Assembly (NCBI GenBank): GCA_900155495.1
Contig: FTLJ01000454.1
Location: 1-64,000 of the forward strand
Reading direction: 5' to 3'
Length of the DNA: 64,000 bases
From: Porogramme epimiltina
Lineage: Eukaryota; Basidiomycota; Agaricomycetes; Polyporales; Polyporaceae
Position numbers and translations under genes: made by a program. The notes beneath the pieces are model-generated. The model saw only the letters and a program-made list of their open reading frames with translations, searched no databases and had not been told where the DNA came from. Below, one piece after another: positions 1-12,695 of this stretch; the stretch's first letter is position 1; each line of letters begins with the position of its first letter.

Positions 1-1426
1 GGGGGGGGGAGGGGGGGGGGGGAGACGGGGGCGATATATAAGTGGTGGGAGCGGGCGGGAAAGGTGGCAGGGATGCGCCGGGGGAGCGAGAGCATGTATC
101 AGAGTTCAGCGAAGCGAGGGCGAATGACTTCGGGAGGGCCCGTGGTGCTCGGCTCTAAAAGCCCAGGACGTGAACGTGCAGGGAAGGGTCCCGCCGACAT
201 TGGACATCCCTCAGCGCATGCGATCTGCTGTCTTCCCCCGATGGGCAGTGTGAATGGAAGCATCGCCCTGTCCGGAACGCGCGCTCCCGTCAGCAGCGGC
301 CAAGCTTATTTTGAGACCCTAGGACGCACCCGCCGCTTTGTCGTCGTCGCAGCCCGACGTGCGCGCTCGTCGGCGCCCTCCGCTCGGACTCGTCGTCGCA
401 ACGCGCCCAGGGAGGGAACATAGTACTGTCACAGCCACCGGAGGGCGGACGCCCCGGTGCATGTCGACCGCCCAAACCCGACTGATCCACCGACGCGTTT
501 CGCCTCCCGCGCCCGGCGCGCCCGCCTCGATTTAGTGCGCGCCCTGGTACTGGTAGAGCGGACAGCGCGCTAGACAATTAAAGAACTAGGATCAGCGGAC
601 GGGGCACACGGGGGCGCCACAGGCCCTCCAGCTCGGAAGGTGCTCGCACCGGGGCGGGGCTTGGCCACAGGAGGACGCCGCCCTCCTCCACTGAGCATCT
701 AGGGTGGCGGACGCGGGGCTGCGAAGGGTGCCACGGTCCATGCTCGCACCCGCGACGTCGAGAAGTATTACGTGTCCCAGAAGCGCCGTCCATACCGCGA
801 CGTCACCCCGCCTGCGTCGTGCGGGGCCCCTTGCCCAAAATCGAAGCTGCTCGGGCGGTAACCCGCCCGCCGTTTTGACGGCGGGCCCTTCACCCAAGAG
901 GAGGCCGACCGATGGACAGCCTTGAAAGTCTTCAGACATCACCGGAGCGCCGTCGTCTTCGCAGTCCAAGGGCAAGGAACGCTGGCAAGCGCCGCTCTAT
1001 GATCGCCCCCATGATACCGCCGATGCAGATAGGCGCCCATGTAGCTCAGGCTCAGAGAAGTCGTCCTAAGGTTTGGGAACATGCTGATTCGCTTCATCAT
1101 TCGGAACCACGCTCTCGGCAGGAGCTAACTGTGTTCTGTACTCTGCACACACGTTTCTCATGTCTCGTCAAGGCAGGCCCCACACCTTCTAGTCATACTC
1201 GGTTTTGGTCGCATCAAGTAATCATTAGGAGCTATCATTACGGGCAGAGCGTAGTCGTAAGCTAGAAGCGCATAAGTACAATAATAATACATCCACTGCC
1301 TTCTGAGAAGGCGTCCACAACGCGGTGCTCCGCGGCGTGCGGGGTCCACCCGATCGCTCCGAGGCCGACCCCAGCTCCAGCTCGGGAGGCCCGAGAGGTG
1401 TCCGGTACCGGTAATGAATCCGCAGG
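1..1426. other. Gene-free left edge, G-rich start
   Basis: The first 22 bases are almost pure G, followed by GC-rich sequence. Open frames here are short, overlap on both strands and show no motif or plausible splice structure. The right part is the 3' flank of the DUF2235 gene, whose stop lies at 1427-1429. I see no gene, tRNA or repeat family in it. Confidence 0.6.
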
Positions 1427-4400
1427 TCAGTCGACGAAGATGGGCTTCATCTCGTCCCAGTTCGTCAGCCGCGGCTTGTACGGCCCGCCCTTGAGGTGCT
1501 TGTTCTCCATCCGGTCCCTCACGCTCCTGTGCACCAGGATGTCCGGCTTGTCCGCGGGCGCGGTGCGGCCCTTGCCCAGGTTGAGCCTAACGCCACACAC
1601 ATCGCCGCCGTCAGCGCACGTTCCAACCTAGATAATCGCGCCGCCGCGCGAGCGCGGGGCACCACTTACGTCGTGTAGCGCTTCCACTTGTTGTTCGGCA
1701 GCTGCTTGCGCTGCTCGAGCGGGAGGATCTCGATGAGCCACCACCACCACTTGAGCGCGAGCTGGTCGTAGATCGGGCACATCGCGTCCTTGTGCTCCTC
1801 CTTCGCCTCGTTCACCGCGACCTCCCCGGCCTCCTTCGTGTGCGCCTCGGAGCCCTGGTGGAAGCCCCGCGGGGCCGTGCCGACTAGCGTGCGCGTCGTC
1901 GACACCGACACGTGCCGCACGTGCGCCTGCTTTTCGTCGTCCTCCTCGTCCTCGTCACCTTCCTCCTCGTCCTGCTTCTCGTTCACCGCAGTGCGCTCCC
2001 GGCTGTGCCCGCGATGGCTACCCTCGCTGCTCGACGACGCCACCTGTACGTGCGCAGGCGCGGAGCCGACGTGCGCGTCCGCGCGTAGGGCGCTGAGCAC
2101 GCGCCGCTCGAGGTCCTCGAGGTTCCCGAGCGTCCGCTCGGGCGGCGTCGGCGGGTCGAGTGAGATATGCGCGACGGGCGGGAGGCGCGGCGCGTGCACG
2201 AGCCCGGGCCCGAACTCGACGGGCGGCGCGGCGTGCGGCCAGAGGTTCGTGGGGTCGAGCCCCAGCTCCTTGAGCAGCTCGGCATGGAAGCGGATGCCGG
2301 TGTTCGTGCGGAAGCACTCGCGCACCATCCACCGGAGCGGGATGCGCGCGAGCGAGTACTTCTTCGTGTCCTCCACCGAGCCGCCGCCTACGTCTGTGTA
2401 CGTGCAAGAGTGAGGGGTGAAGGAAAGGGGGAAAGAGAGGGGGAGGGGAAGAAGCACGTGTCAGCGAGCCAGCACGAATGGAGGGGAAGCCCCGCGCGTG
2501 CACACGCGACGCCGCAGACGAAGACGAAGGACACGCACCGCAGTGGCACCCCGCGAACCACACCTCCTTCACGTCCGTCTCCACGCCGACGAGCGCCGTC
2601 CTGTCGAACGCGTGCTCCTCCTCCGTCTGGCGCTTCCCCGGCTTGCGCACGAACGCGCGGCGCGCGCCCGCCCACAGCCGGTCCCCCGCCTCGCGCGCCG
2701 CGTCCGCCGCGCCGCTCGCGGTGCGCTCGAGGGCCGCCGCGACCTCCTCGACCGCCGCCGCGCCCTTCTCGACGTCCGCCTCGACCGCTGCGACCACGGC
2801 CTCCTCCGCGCCCTTCTCGGCGGCGGCGACGAGCGCGCCCTTGACCTCGCCCGTGGGGGACTCGGAGACGGCGACGCCCGCGGCGACTTTGGGGCTGCCG
2901 CCCGCGCTCTTCTTGTCCCCGCTGGCGTCCTTGCTGTTGCGCCGCCCGGTGACGATCTTCATGGCGGTCGCGAACCGCCCGGGGGACATCTCCGCGGCCG
3001 CCCGCTCCCGCTCCCGCTCCCTGCTCTTCTCCCTCCCGCGCTCGCGCCCCTTGTCGTCGCCCTTGCGGTGCTTGCGCAGGACGCTGCCGCGCGAGACGGG
3101 GCGGGGCATGTCGCCCGCGTGCGTGCCCTGCTTGTCCTCCCACAGGGAGGGGCGCTGGTAGTGGTTCGCCTTGAACTTGGCGCGGCGCTCGTCGAGCGAG
3201 AGCGCGTGCCGGAAGGTGCGGATCGCGGTGTTGGACGCGACGAACGGCAGGCGGTGCGGGATCACGCCAACCGAGCACACGGTGTCCCTGCGTGGCAGGA
3301 AGGACGAACGTGCGCGAGGGGAGCGGGACGCACGTGAAGCAAGTGGGGGAGGGACGGGCGACAGTCTGTCAGTCTCTGGCTGATGCGGCGACGGGCAACG
3401 CGCCACGGTCGCGGCGGGGCGCGACGGACGGGGCGGACTCACCAGACGCCGATGAACTCGATGGAGACGTCGATGGAGAACGCCTTCTTGAACGCGGTGC
3501 TCTGCTTCCAGCCGAGCGCGTCCGTGCGCGAGTACATCTTGTACGCGAACGGGATCTGCTGGTGGTTGTGCGACGGGAGCAGGCCGACCTTGTGCAGCAT
3601 ACCTGCGAGGGCGCGCGCGGTGTATGCGCCGCGGGAGAAGCCGAAGAGGCAGATCTTGTCGCCTGCCTCATCTGGTGGCGGGAGGGGAAACAAGGGGGGG
3701 CAGTTAGGTCACCTAGGGGCTGTGGCGGTGAGAGTGCGGCGGGACGTACAGTTCTGCATAAGGAACTCGTATCCGCCTGCAAGTTACGAGACGCAGGGGC
3801 AGAGGCGCCAGTGAGCTGTCCGCGCGAAACGCCGATGCGGAACGCAGGGGTAGACGTACTCATGACGTGCGAATCGAGGTTCCAGGCAAACGCCTGGTCG
3901 AGGGTCTTCGACATCGCCTCCCCGAGGGGTGTGGCGAGTTGTTGGCTCGTGTAGGTCCCGATGCCAGTCTGCGTAAAAGGAGGCGGGGAGGCGCGCCACC
4001 ATGCGTTACGATCGCGATCGTGCATTCTCGGGGGCGGCGCCACGCACCTGGTAGTACACCATCTGCTCGCGGCGGTCGTCGCGCTTGAGCAGGCTGAAGA
4101 ACTTGACGACGTTCGAGTTCTGCGCGTGCGAGATCAGCATCGCAGAGTGGCGGCGGGCGCGCGCCGCCGCCACCTCCGAGAGCACGATGTGGCGAGGGAT
4201 AGGAGGTACGCACATCCGAGTCGAATTGGTCGCCCGTGCCGTCGAAGCAGAGGACGAGCGTCCTCGGCGCCGCGGGATTGTACCGGGGGATGATGTCCGC
4301 GTCGCCGAACTCGCTCGAGGACGAATGCACGCTCGAGGGAGTTTGGGGGCGCAGATGTGCCGGCGGGGGGCGCGGGGACTCGAAGGAGGTGCGCGCGGAG

Positions 4401-4465
4401 CCTGTCGTTTGCGCGTGGTTGTGGAGGCCGAGGGCCGGGGGACGGGTATCGCTGACGGGAGACAT
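1427..4465 (-). CDS. DUF2235 (Tle1-like) alpha/beta hydrolase
   Basis: Eight exons: 4465-4214, 4119-4048, 3968-3860, 3776-3750, 3671-3443, 3287-2539, 2393-1670, 1586-1427, giving 773 residues. An early strand reads LVLCFDGTGDQ. The nucleophile elbow is GFSRGA (Ser about 166), VWDTV follows (Asp about 231), and WFAGCHCDVGGGS (His about 478) is the usual DUF2235 third block. The family includes bacterial Tle1 phospholipases; fungal members are mostly uncharacterised, so lipid hydrolysis is inference. Between the Asp and His blocks lies a roughly 150-residue insert: first Arg/Lys/Glu-rich, then an Ala/Glu/Lys-rich stretch that should form a long amphipathic helix. Start chosen at 4465 (MSPVSD); an in-frame ATG at 4588 is possible, but the 41 residues it adds read like translated leader. 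No signal peptide, so probably cytosolic or lipid-associated. Confidence 0.88.
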
Positions 4466-6382
4466 GATGGTTCGTGGGTCTGCAGGGGGCCGTAAGAGAG
4501 GGTCGTGAATGGTCGTGAATGTGCGTGGGGGGGAGGGGAAGAACGCCTTGGCGATTATTATAAGGATTCGGGAGAGAAGCGTACCCATATGGGATCGCGT
4601 GTCCGCTCCTATTATGTATTATGAAATCCGGGGAGCGACGTCGGGCGGCGCGGGAGTGTGAGGATGCTGTGATGGCGGGCGCGCGCTCGGCGGGGCAGAC
4701 GGAACACAAGGGGTTAGCGCGAATGGGGGGAAGCAGTGTTTGATCCCCTGAGCCTAAGGTGGATGCGACGGAGGGGCACTTCTAGCTTGCGCGTCGGAGG
4801 AGGGGTACGCGACTGAGGACGATCGAGGTTCTTATAGGGACAGGGGGGAAGACATCCGAGGTCTGACGCGATGACGATCCGGGGAGCCAAGGATGTGACC
4901 CAAATTCGTAGCGGACCTGGTATGCCGAATCACGTCCTCGGAAGCGGCAGTAGCCAAGCCGTCATAGCACCTGCCACACAAGCGTGGCCAATACACCACG
5001 GCGTGGGTGCGGGCCGTCTAACGGGACACGCAGCGAGCGAATCCGGATTAAGGATAGGGCGCGTATAACAGCTATGGGCGGTACTTGTGGGGTTCGTCGG
5101 AACCACAAGAAGGCGACCGAAGAGGAAGGCATCGCTTGGCGGCGCGGAGGAGAAGGTTAGGCCTTGGAATAGCTCTTGGACTCCGAACGACTTCGGGGAC
5201 CGCGGGGTGATGATGCGATGAGCTTGAAACGGCGGCGCACGAAGTTTATCAGAGAAACAATGTGACCGCGTCGGAGGCCATGCGAAGAGGGCGCGGCCAC
5301 GCGAATAGCATTCCCAGGGCGACAGCAGATCGTCGTGGAAGACGGCGCTGGTCAGGACGTGTGCACGGAGGAAAGCACGTCAGTTTCGAGGATCGATTTG
5401 CCTCCGTCTCGTATGGCAAAAGCAGAGAAGCTATTGGCCGCGTAATGAATGGATCGATCGAGATGATAGGGGTCTGGGCATAGTAGCCGAGATGGGATCG
5501 GGTGCACTCGCCACGACACGGAATCAAATCCGCCGCTTCACAGCGCGCGCTTGCTCGGCGTCACAATCCGTTTCCTCCGCATTCTCCAACGCCCGGTCCC
5601 CTTGACACGCGCGAACGTCTCGTGCGCATTCAATGGCAGGACTTTGCAGATCGTTCCCGCTGCATCGCTGGAAGCCCCGTCGTCAACGCCCTGGCAGGCC
5701 ATCGAATGTTGATGCCAGATTGGAAGGACTGGTGGGCGCCGTCCACTGGAAGCCTGTGCTATTATCGACTGACATCTGTGTTCTGGGCGGCCTCGAGGAT
5801 GTTCCTGCCCTGTGCGAATACTCGTGAACCTTGTACTGCCGACGACATGAAAACAGACACGCATGGCCCAAACCCCTCCTGACACCCCTGAGGAGCCTCT
5901 ACTATCGCCTGCAAGCCCGAGCACGAAATGCGCGCCAGTGCCAGTGAGTCCCTTTCCTCCGGTCGCGTGGGTCCGGTCGTGGCCGGAGATGGGGCCTTCT
6001 TTTGGGCGTGCGAATATGCCTCAAATACAGTCCGATTTGGGAGGGGGTATACCTTGGTCGGGGGGACGTGGAGGGAGTTAGCCTTGTCCTGCTGTGATCC
6101 CGCCGCCGCCGACCGGGGTCAGCTCGCGCCAGGGGCCCTTTGTTGAGATCCTGATCTACCCACCTGTCCACTAATTGTCTGGGACGCCCACCAGCGCGGG
6201 CCCTGCGCGGCACTTGGAATCCCCGGAGTCTTCCACCATCCTCAAGGCTTCTCGATCGGGCCAGGCCACTGCTCTCCAGACGGTATATCAGCCTCCTCGA
6301 CCCTCCAGCATCGCCCAACCAACCCCCTCGACCCCCTCAATCCCCTCCTGTCTCACTCCTCGAGCTCCTGATACAGCGCGAG
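4466..6382. other. Intergenic region between divergent genes
   Basis: About 1.9 kb separating the DUF2235 gene (-) from the first Ppo gene (+), so it should hold both promoters. No frame shows a recognisable domain. 6290-6380 is C/T-rich, as is common just upstream of fungal start codons. I see no tRNA or repeat. Confidence 0.5.
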
Positions 6383-9300
6383 ATGTCTCTCTTGCAAAGC
6401 ACAGTCGTACGTCGCGTCCCTCTCAATTTGACTGCGCATATAGTGATCTCATCCGGATTGCGCGCCCACAGAAGACCGCAGACGTGACATACCTCGCCGA
6501 GCGTCCGCTGCCCGTCTCTCCCGACGGCCGGTACGACTCTGAGGTGCAGCCGCTCTCGGGGACGATCACCAGGGACGACCCGCACTCGGACCTGTACAAG
6601 ACCGTGCACTCGATCCATGATAGCCTCAAGAACCTGCCCCTGGCTGTCACCGAGCTGGCAGACCCAAAGGCACGTCTCGCTCGCGTGCCTACTTCATTCG
6701 TTGCGCGTCTAATTGGTTATGTATGTCTGGATATAGACATATGTAGGCCTAGTCGACTCGGCTTTCCACCAGGACGAGCTCGACGACCGAACAGGCATCG
6801 TGAGCCCTTCGTTCGGGCTTTCCATCAAAGCTCTCGCTGATGCTTCTTTCTTAGTTCTGCAAGATCTTGGCGCTTCTCTGTCGTCTGCCCGAAGACAGCC
6901 CCGAATATAAGGCGCTCAACAAGCAGGTCATCGGTCTGCTCTACAACACCCTCCCCCACCCTCCTGTCACCTACGTCGGCACCGACCGCTCTGCTGCCGC
7001 CGCCCAGCCAGCACCGCCTGCGGGGCCTGCGGCTCCTCGTCTCCAGTTCGCAGCCAGGAGTGCCGATGGCAGCGGAAACAACCTCAATATGCCCGAGCTG
7101 GGTCGGGCCCGATCGCCATACGCGCGTTCCGTCCAGGGCACACACCCCATTCCGCCCCACGTCCTCCCCAGCCCCGAGGACGTGTTCGATTCGTTGCTCA
7201 AAGCACAGGACGTGAGTTTCTGGATCGCAGCATACTATTCTTCTCGGCTGATGCGCTATTCCTTCCGCAGTTCAGACCTCACCCGGGAGGCAACTCGTCT
7301 CTCACCTTCGCTTTCGCTTCTCTCGTCACGCATACCCTCTTCTGGACGGACCAGACAGATGTGACTAAGAACATCACCACCTCGTACTTGGATCTTTCTA
7401 TTCTCTACGGGACTTCTCAGGCCGAGCAGGATGCCGTGCGCGACAAGGCCCAAGGAAAGGGTCTCCTCTATCCGGATGCCTTCTCCGAACCCAGGCTTCT
7501 CTTCGTGCCTCCCGCAGCCACGGCCCTGTTGGTGCTGTTCAGCCGCAACCATAATGTGAGTCGTACTCCTCTTATGCCCAAACATTCCGTTCTGAGCGTG
7601 TTCGCGTTCTCAGTACATTGCGGAGATGCTCCTCAAGCTCAACGAGCGCGGGACGTGGACAAACCCGCCCCCGGAAGACCCAGTCAAGCGTGCTCAGCAG
7701 GACGAAGAGATCTTCCAAACTGCACGACTTGTCAAGTAAGCATTCGAAATGTGACTATGTGTTCCAGATGCTCATACCCCCTGAACACAGCTGCGGGAAC
7801 TACATGGCTATGATCTTTGGTGATTATGTGGCTGGATTCCTCGGGCTTCAGAGAGACGGTGTAACCGGCAACTTGACACCATTCGAGGTAGCTCCACATT
7901 ATGTTTCCAATTTAAGATATACGCTAATTGAGTTCATGACAGCCTTTCAAGGACGCCAACGGCCTGGAAGTTGGCCGCGGCGACGGCAACCAGTGCTCCG
8001 TGGAGTTCAACGTTTTGTACCGCGTATGTGCACAGACATGCACGGGTGTTATCATTCTCTGACCGCAGTTTCAGTGGCACGCCACCACCGCCAAAGAGGA
8101 TATCGTCTGGACGGAGCAGCTCTTCGCGAACGCGCTCCAGGGCACCGGAAAGCCGATCGACCAGCTCAGCCTCCCCGAGTTCCTCAGGGCGGTCGTGACG
8201 ACTGTCCGCGGCGTGGACCAGAACCCGCGCACGCGCACGTTCGGGGACATCAAGCGCGGGCCCGACGGCCGCTTCGCCGACGACGACATCGCACGCATCC
8301 TGCAGGACGCGACGGACAAGGGTGCGGGGGCGTACCGCGCGCGCGGCTCGCCCGCCGTGCTCCGCCTCGTCGAGGTCCTCGGCATGACCCAGGCGCGGCA
8401 GTGGGGCGTGTGCACGATGAACGAGTTCCGGGCGTTCCTCGGGCTGAAGCAGTTCGAGAGTTTCGAAGAGTGGAACTCAGATCCCGAGATCGCGGTGCGT
8501 ACTTGCTCTTGGGTTGGTCCGCGCTGGGCGGCGGTACTGATTGAATTTTGTGACGCTACTGCGGTCTGCGCGCGGCGTTGACAGAACACGGCACGGCAAT
8601 TGTATGGACATATCGACAATTTGGAGCTGTACCCGGGTCTCCAAGCCGAGGTGAGAGCTCCGATATTGTCTGTGCTAAACCAGTGACTCACATCCGTGAT
8701 TTTCACGTAACTGGCATGTAGGAAATCATGAAGCTAGGCCCTGCCTCTGGCTTGTGCTGCGGGTACACCATGACTCGTGCTATTTTGGGTGACGCCATCG
8801 CGCTCGTTCGGGGTAAGTGCAATACCGTGGATTTCGGCGCCGTCCAGACTTGTCTCGTCTTGGGCGCGGGCGCAGAATTGTGGTTTGCTGATGATGCTGT
8901 CGCAGGTGACCGCTTCTACACCACGGACTACACACGTCAGTGACAAGCTTCAATGATCATCAGTCGAATGGGCGCACTCATTTCTTTTGTTTTCATCACG
9001 TCTGCAGCGTCCAACTTGACCGCGTGGGGCTACCAGGACTGTGCGCGGGACCCCAACAACGGGGCGTTCGGCGCGGCGATCCCGAGGCTCCTTTCTCGTC
9101 ATCTCCCCCGACACTACCCCCCGGTGAGCCGCCCATGAAGCTCGGGCGTTGCCTCTTTGAGCTGTTTGCTGACGGGTTTGCTGGTCGTTGTAGAACAATG
9201 TCTACTCCCTGTTCCCGTTCTTCACTCCGCAGGCGACGAAGAAATACCTGGACAAGATGCGGATCACCGACGCGTACGACATCTCACGCCCGGTCGCCCA

Positions 9301-11320
9301 GTCCCTCCCGAAGGTCATCAACACAGTCGCGGACATCAGCGCCATCCTGAAAGACGAGGCGAACTACAAGGCATACCAGAGTATCATGTTCGAGAAGACC
9401 GCAGCACGGTTCTCGGCCCTCTCCAACGTGTACGTCTGCCCTCCTATCCTAGGCTCGCCCTTTGTCAGAAATAGGCGCGGGAAGAATGCCATCGCTGACA
9501 CCCACGTTCGCACGCAGCACGGAGCAGCGCCAAACCGCGCTCAGGCAAGCCCTGTTCCCGACGCACAACTCCGTCAGCCAGCACGCTGCGTGGATCGGGA
9601 ACAAGACGCGGCAGCTCATCAAGGACCACTCCCTCAAGCTCTTCGGCGTCGCGGGCTCACGCCTTGACATCATCGGGAATGTCGTGAACCTTGCGCCGGT
9701 GTATTGGGTAGCGGAGTTCATTGTACGTTTTGCATTTTGCGTTCGGTGCCTTGTGCGCTTAGTTGGTGTGTGGTGCTGATACTTGTCGGGGATAGCTGGG
9801 AGTGCCCCTGAAGACGATTCACAAGCCGGATGGGCTGCTGACCCCTGTGGAAGTGAGCGACGTGCTGCAGTCGGTGTTCAAGTAGGTCGCTTTCTATTGA
9901 GGTACAGGGCCGCGCTGACGCGTTTCCCTACGTGCCTAGTGCCGTGTACTGGGAGGACGACTGGTCGACGAGTCAGCGCGCGTCGTACCTCGCCCAGGTC
10001 CTCGCCCAGTTCATTGAGAACAGCCTCGCCGAGGCCGTTCCTCGCCTTGGCCTTGTAAGCCGCGTCTTCCAATCCTACCGGGTTTTGTACTCACCGGATT
10101 GACGGGCTTGTAGAATGCGCTCTTCGCCAGGTCGCACGAGCCGACACACGACTTCCTCAAGAAGATCGCGCACTCGCACGCGTCGCACGACCAGGTCGTC
10201 GCGGACGTGCTCGGGTTCGCCGTCGCGTCCGCCAAGGGCCTTGCAAAGAGTACGCCCCCCCTCTCCCCCTTTAGTGTTATATCCTCGGGCGGAGCGCGCT
10301 GACAGGCCGCGCACGCACTAGCGGTGGCGCAGGTCGTCGACTTCTACCTGTCCGAAACGCACGCTGCGGAGCGCGCCGAGGTCATCCGACTTGCGGGTGC
10401 GAACGACGACGCGAGTCGGGAGCTTCTGCGGGGCTACGTCAGGGAAGCGCAGCGTACGTCCCTCCTTGCTGTCATCGCGGACGTCGAAGTCGGGGCTGAC
10501 CATCACATGCCCCCCTCCGTTATGTCTTCTCCTGCGCCCCCTTCGCCGATGCCGACGATGCTTGCGGTAATGCTGCATAGGTCTGGCGCCCCAGGTGAGA
10601 GCGTTTTCCTCAGGGTTAGGTTCCGTCCGCGCCCATCGCTGACGTCCGCCGCGCTGCCCCCGCGCCCTCACCTGCCAGTTCGCCGCCGTGCTCCGCCAGG
10701 AAGCGCACGCTGCAGCCAAGCACCCAAAGCAGATGTTCGTGCTGGACCTTAAGACCGCGCTCGTGGACGTAAGTCTACCGCCACCGCCCCCCCTGTCCTT
10801 CGCGTTCTTGGGCGGTCTGTTCGCTTGGCTGACGGGAAGCCCGCACTGCGCGCCTCGCGCGGTGCGTTTTTCTTTCTCTCTGCTACAGCCCAAGGACTTC
10901 CCCGAGCCGCAGACGGTGAACCCGCACCGGCCCTCCGAGGCGTACGCAGCAATGCAGCTCGCGAGCTTCACCCAGTGCCTCGGGACGGGCGCCGCTGAAG
11001 AGGTGCGTTTTCTCCTTCTTTCAACTCCTCCGCGGAGCGGCTGGGCTGACGGAGGACGCGCGCGCGCAGCTCGTTCTCGAGATGGTTCGGGCGGTGTTCC
11101 AGGTGCCGAACGTGCGCCGTGTGGCGGGCAAGCCGGGCGCGGTCGGGCGGGTTGCGGTGGAGAAGTTTGGAGTCGAGTTCGACATGTATATCGACCAGCT
11201 CGGGCTGCCGGGTTACTGGCCGACGTCGCTCGTCGTCGCGGTGAGTCACACTGTTCGTCTGCTTGTTCGCTCGGGGTCCGTTGCTGATGGTCGGGTCTGA
11301 TTGTGCAGCACGACGCTTGA
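6383..11320 (+). CDS. ppo: Psi-producing oxygenase (linoleate diol synthase), copy A
   Basis: Fusion of an animal-peroxidase-type fatty-acid dioxygenase and a cytochrome P450. The family converts linoleic acid to 8-hydroperoxide and then diols that act as developmental oxylipins (psi factors). 24 coding exons sum to 3261 nt (1086 residues), starting MSLLQSTV and ending HDA-stop. Dioxygenase: distal His in LVTHTLF (about 235), Ca-site-like SYLDLSILYG, and YRWHA with radical Tyr about 408 and proximal haem His about 411; then YTPSNLTAWGYQDC. P450 part: ExxR as EAQR (about 951-954) and the Cys ligand in QCLGTG (about 1018), so P450 activity may be kept; some paralogues in other fungi lack this Cys. 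Oddities: the intron at 6670-6736 has a GC donor; exon 20 (10581-10594) is 14 nt; the intron at 8813-8905 is absent from copy B. An upstream stop in frame limits the start to 6383. Confidence 0.93.
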
Positions 11321-12695
11321 GGGGGATTGAAAGGCTGGCAGAAGCAGAGACGGAGTGTACGCTGTACCGCTATGTACGCTGATCTTGGTTTGAGTCTGTG
11401 CGACAGGTTGTATTGGTGGATTGGAAGGGCGACATGAAGTGTAGTAGTTATGGGTATTATTTACGTAATCAAAGCAAATCCTTTTTCATACCGGCGTTTT
11501 CCGCGCCACCGAGGGGGCTACGCCCGTCGCTGCCACCGGGGCTCGAGGCTGTCTAGACTCTATTCTCTGCCGCCGGGATGATGTCCAGTGCACGGCGTTT
11601 TGGAGAGGCGAACGCCCGTTCCGGCGCTGGTTGAACGTCGACTCTCCGTTCATTGCGCATTATGAGCATACACGTCAAGGGTGCTGGTGATACAGTGCAT
11701 CGCTGACGTTCCCGCTCCACGAGGAGTTAGGACTAAGTTACTGCCGTATCGAACCAGAGAGGTGCTGTAGCTGCCCAGGGCGGGCTGCAGTACTTTTATG
11801 GCTCCTCCATGCCAACCGCGCGCCTCGCTGGTTCGATTTGGTGTGCATACTAGGTAAGTGCACCATCAGGGAGAGTCTGTCCCTCGATTTCGAGTTTGGA
11901 CGCTGAAGGCCGTAATAGGGACTGGCAAGTAACTCAATACCCGGAAGGAACGGATGCCGGACGTCACTTCGATTTCGCGAGGCGGCAAATGGTGACGTCG
12001 CGTTAGCTCTGGCGAAGGATGCTCTAAACCGTGCTTTGGATTACGTCGGATATCCCGGATGAGGAGCACGTCGCGGGGCCCTGTTCGCTCCCCGTATTTT
12101 TGTCCCGTTCGAGGCTCAAAACCACCACGCGCATGTTTTCGTATTGGCAACTGGAATGTCTTCGGTGCAGAGCCGAGCGCAGCCGTGAAAGCTGGTGGGT
12201 GTGCTGGCATTTGCCGACGTTCATGCACGGTCGTCTAATCTGTCCAGTAGGCAGGGAAGGCTCCTAAAGGAAGTCGCCATTCCATCCCCGCAAACGGAGC
12301 CCTGCCCACTCAAGCCGCGTCTCCATCCAGAGAATCGCCACAGGCTCGTCGTGTGAGCAGCCCTTAGTGTGCGGAAGCGAACCAAAGTGGACGTCTGGCG
12401 TGTGCGGCGAAGAGGAGGCCCTCGTCTACAAATTCGCGCCCTCGCGTCGGCCAGGAACGAGGCATCCCAGACACCGCGAACGGAACAGAAGACGATCCTC
12501 TCGTGTCGGCAACGTCACGTCCTGCGGTGCTTGCGCGGCGGTCCCGGGCTCTCCCAGGTCCGGCCTTTCCTCTCCCCCGCAGGGTGGCCCGCCCCCAACC
12601 TCAAACGGGACGCCGGCGGGCGCGCTGCGATATATCATGTCCTTGGGGTGCGCCCCCATCCGCTCAAGCCCCCCTCTGGACACTTCCGATACGAT
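11321..12695. other. Intergenic region between tandem Ppo genes
   Basis: About 1.4 kb holding the 3' end of copy A and the promoter of copy B. Frames are short and have no homology I can see. An AT-richer stretch just after the copy A stop (about 11400-11490) fits a 3' UTR. Confidence 0.5.

Noticed and set aside
2018..3442. Single 474-codon minus-strand frame
   Set aside because: It runs through two introns of the DUF2235 gene and leaves the family frame after CHC; only its middle part is a true exon.
8069..8074. Earlier splice acceptor in Ppo copy A (CCGCAG at 8068)
   Set aside because: It would insert two residues into the invariant YRWH motif; the acceptor at 8074 gives YRWHA, as does the matching site in copy B.
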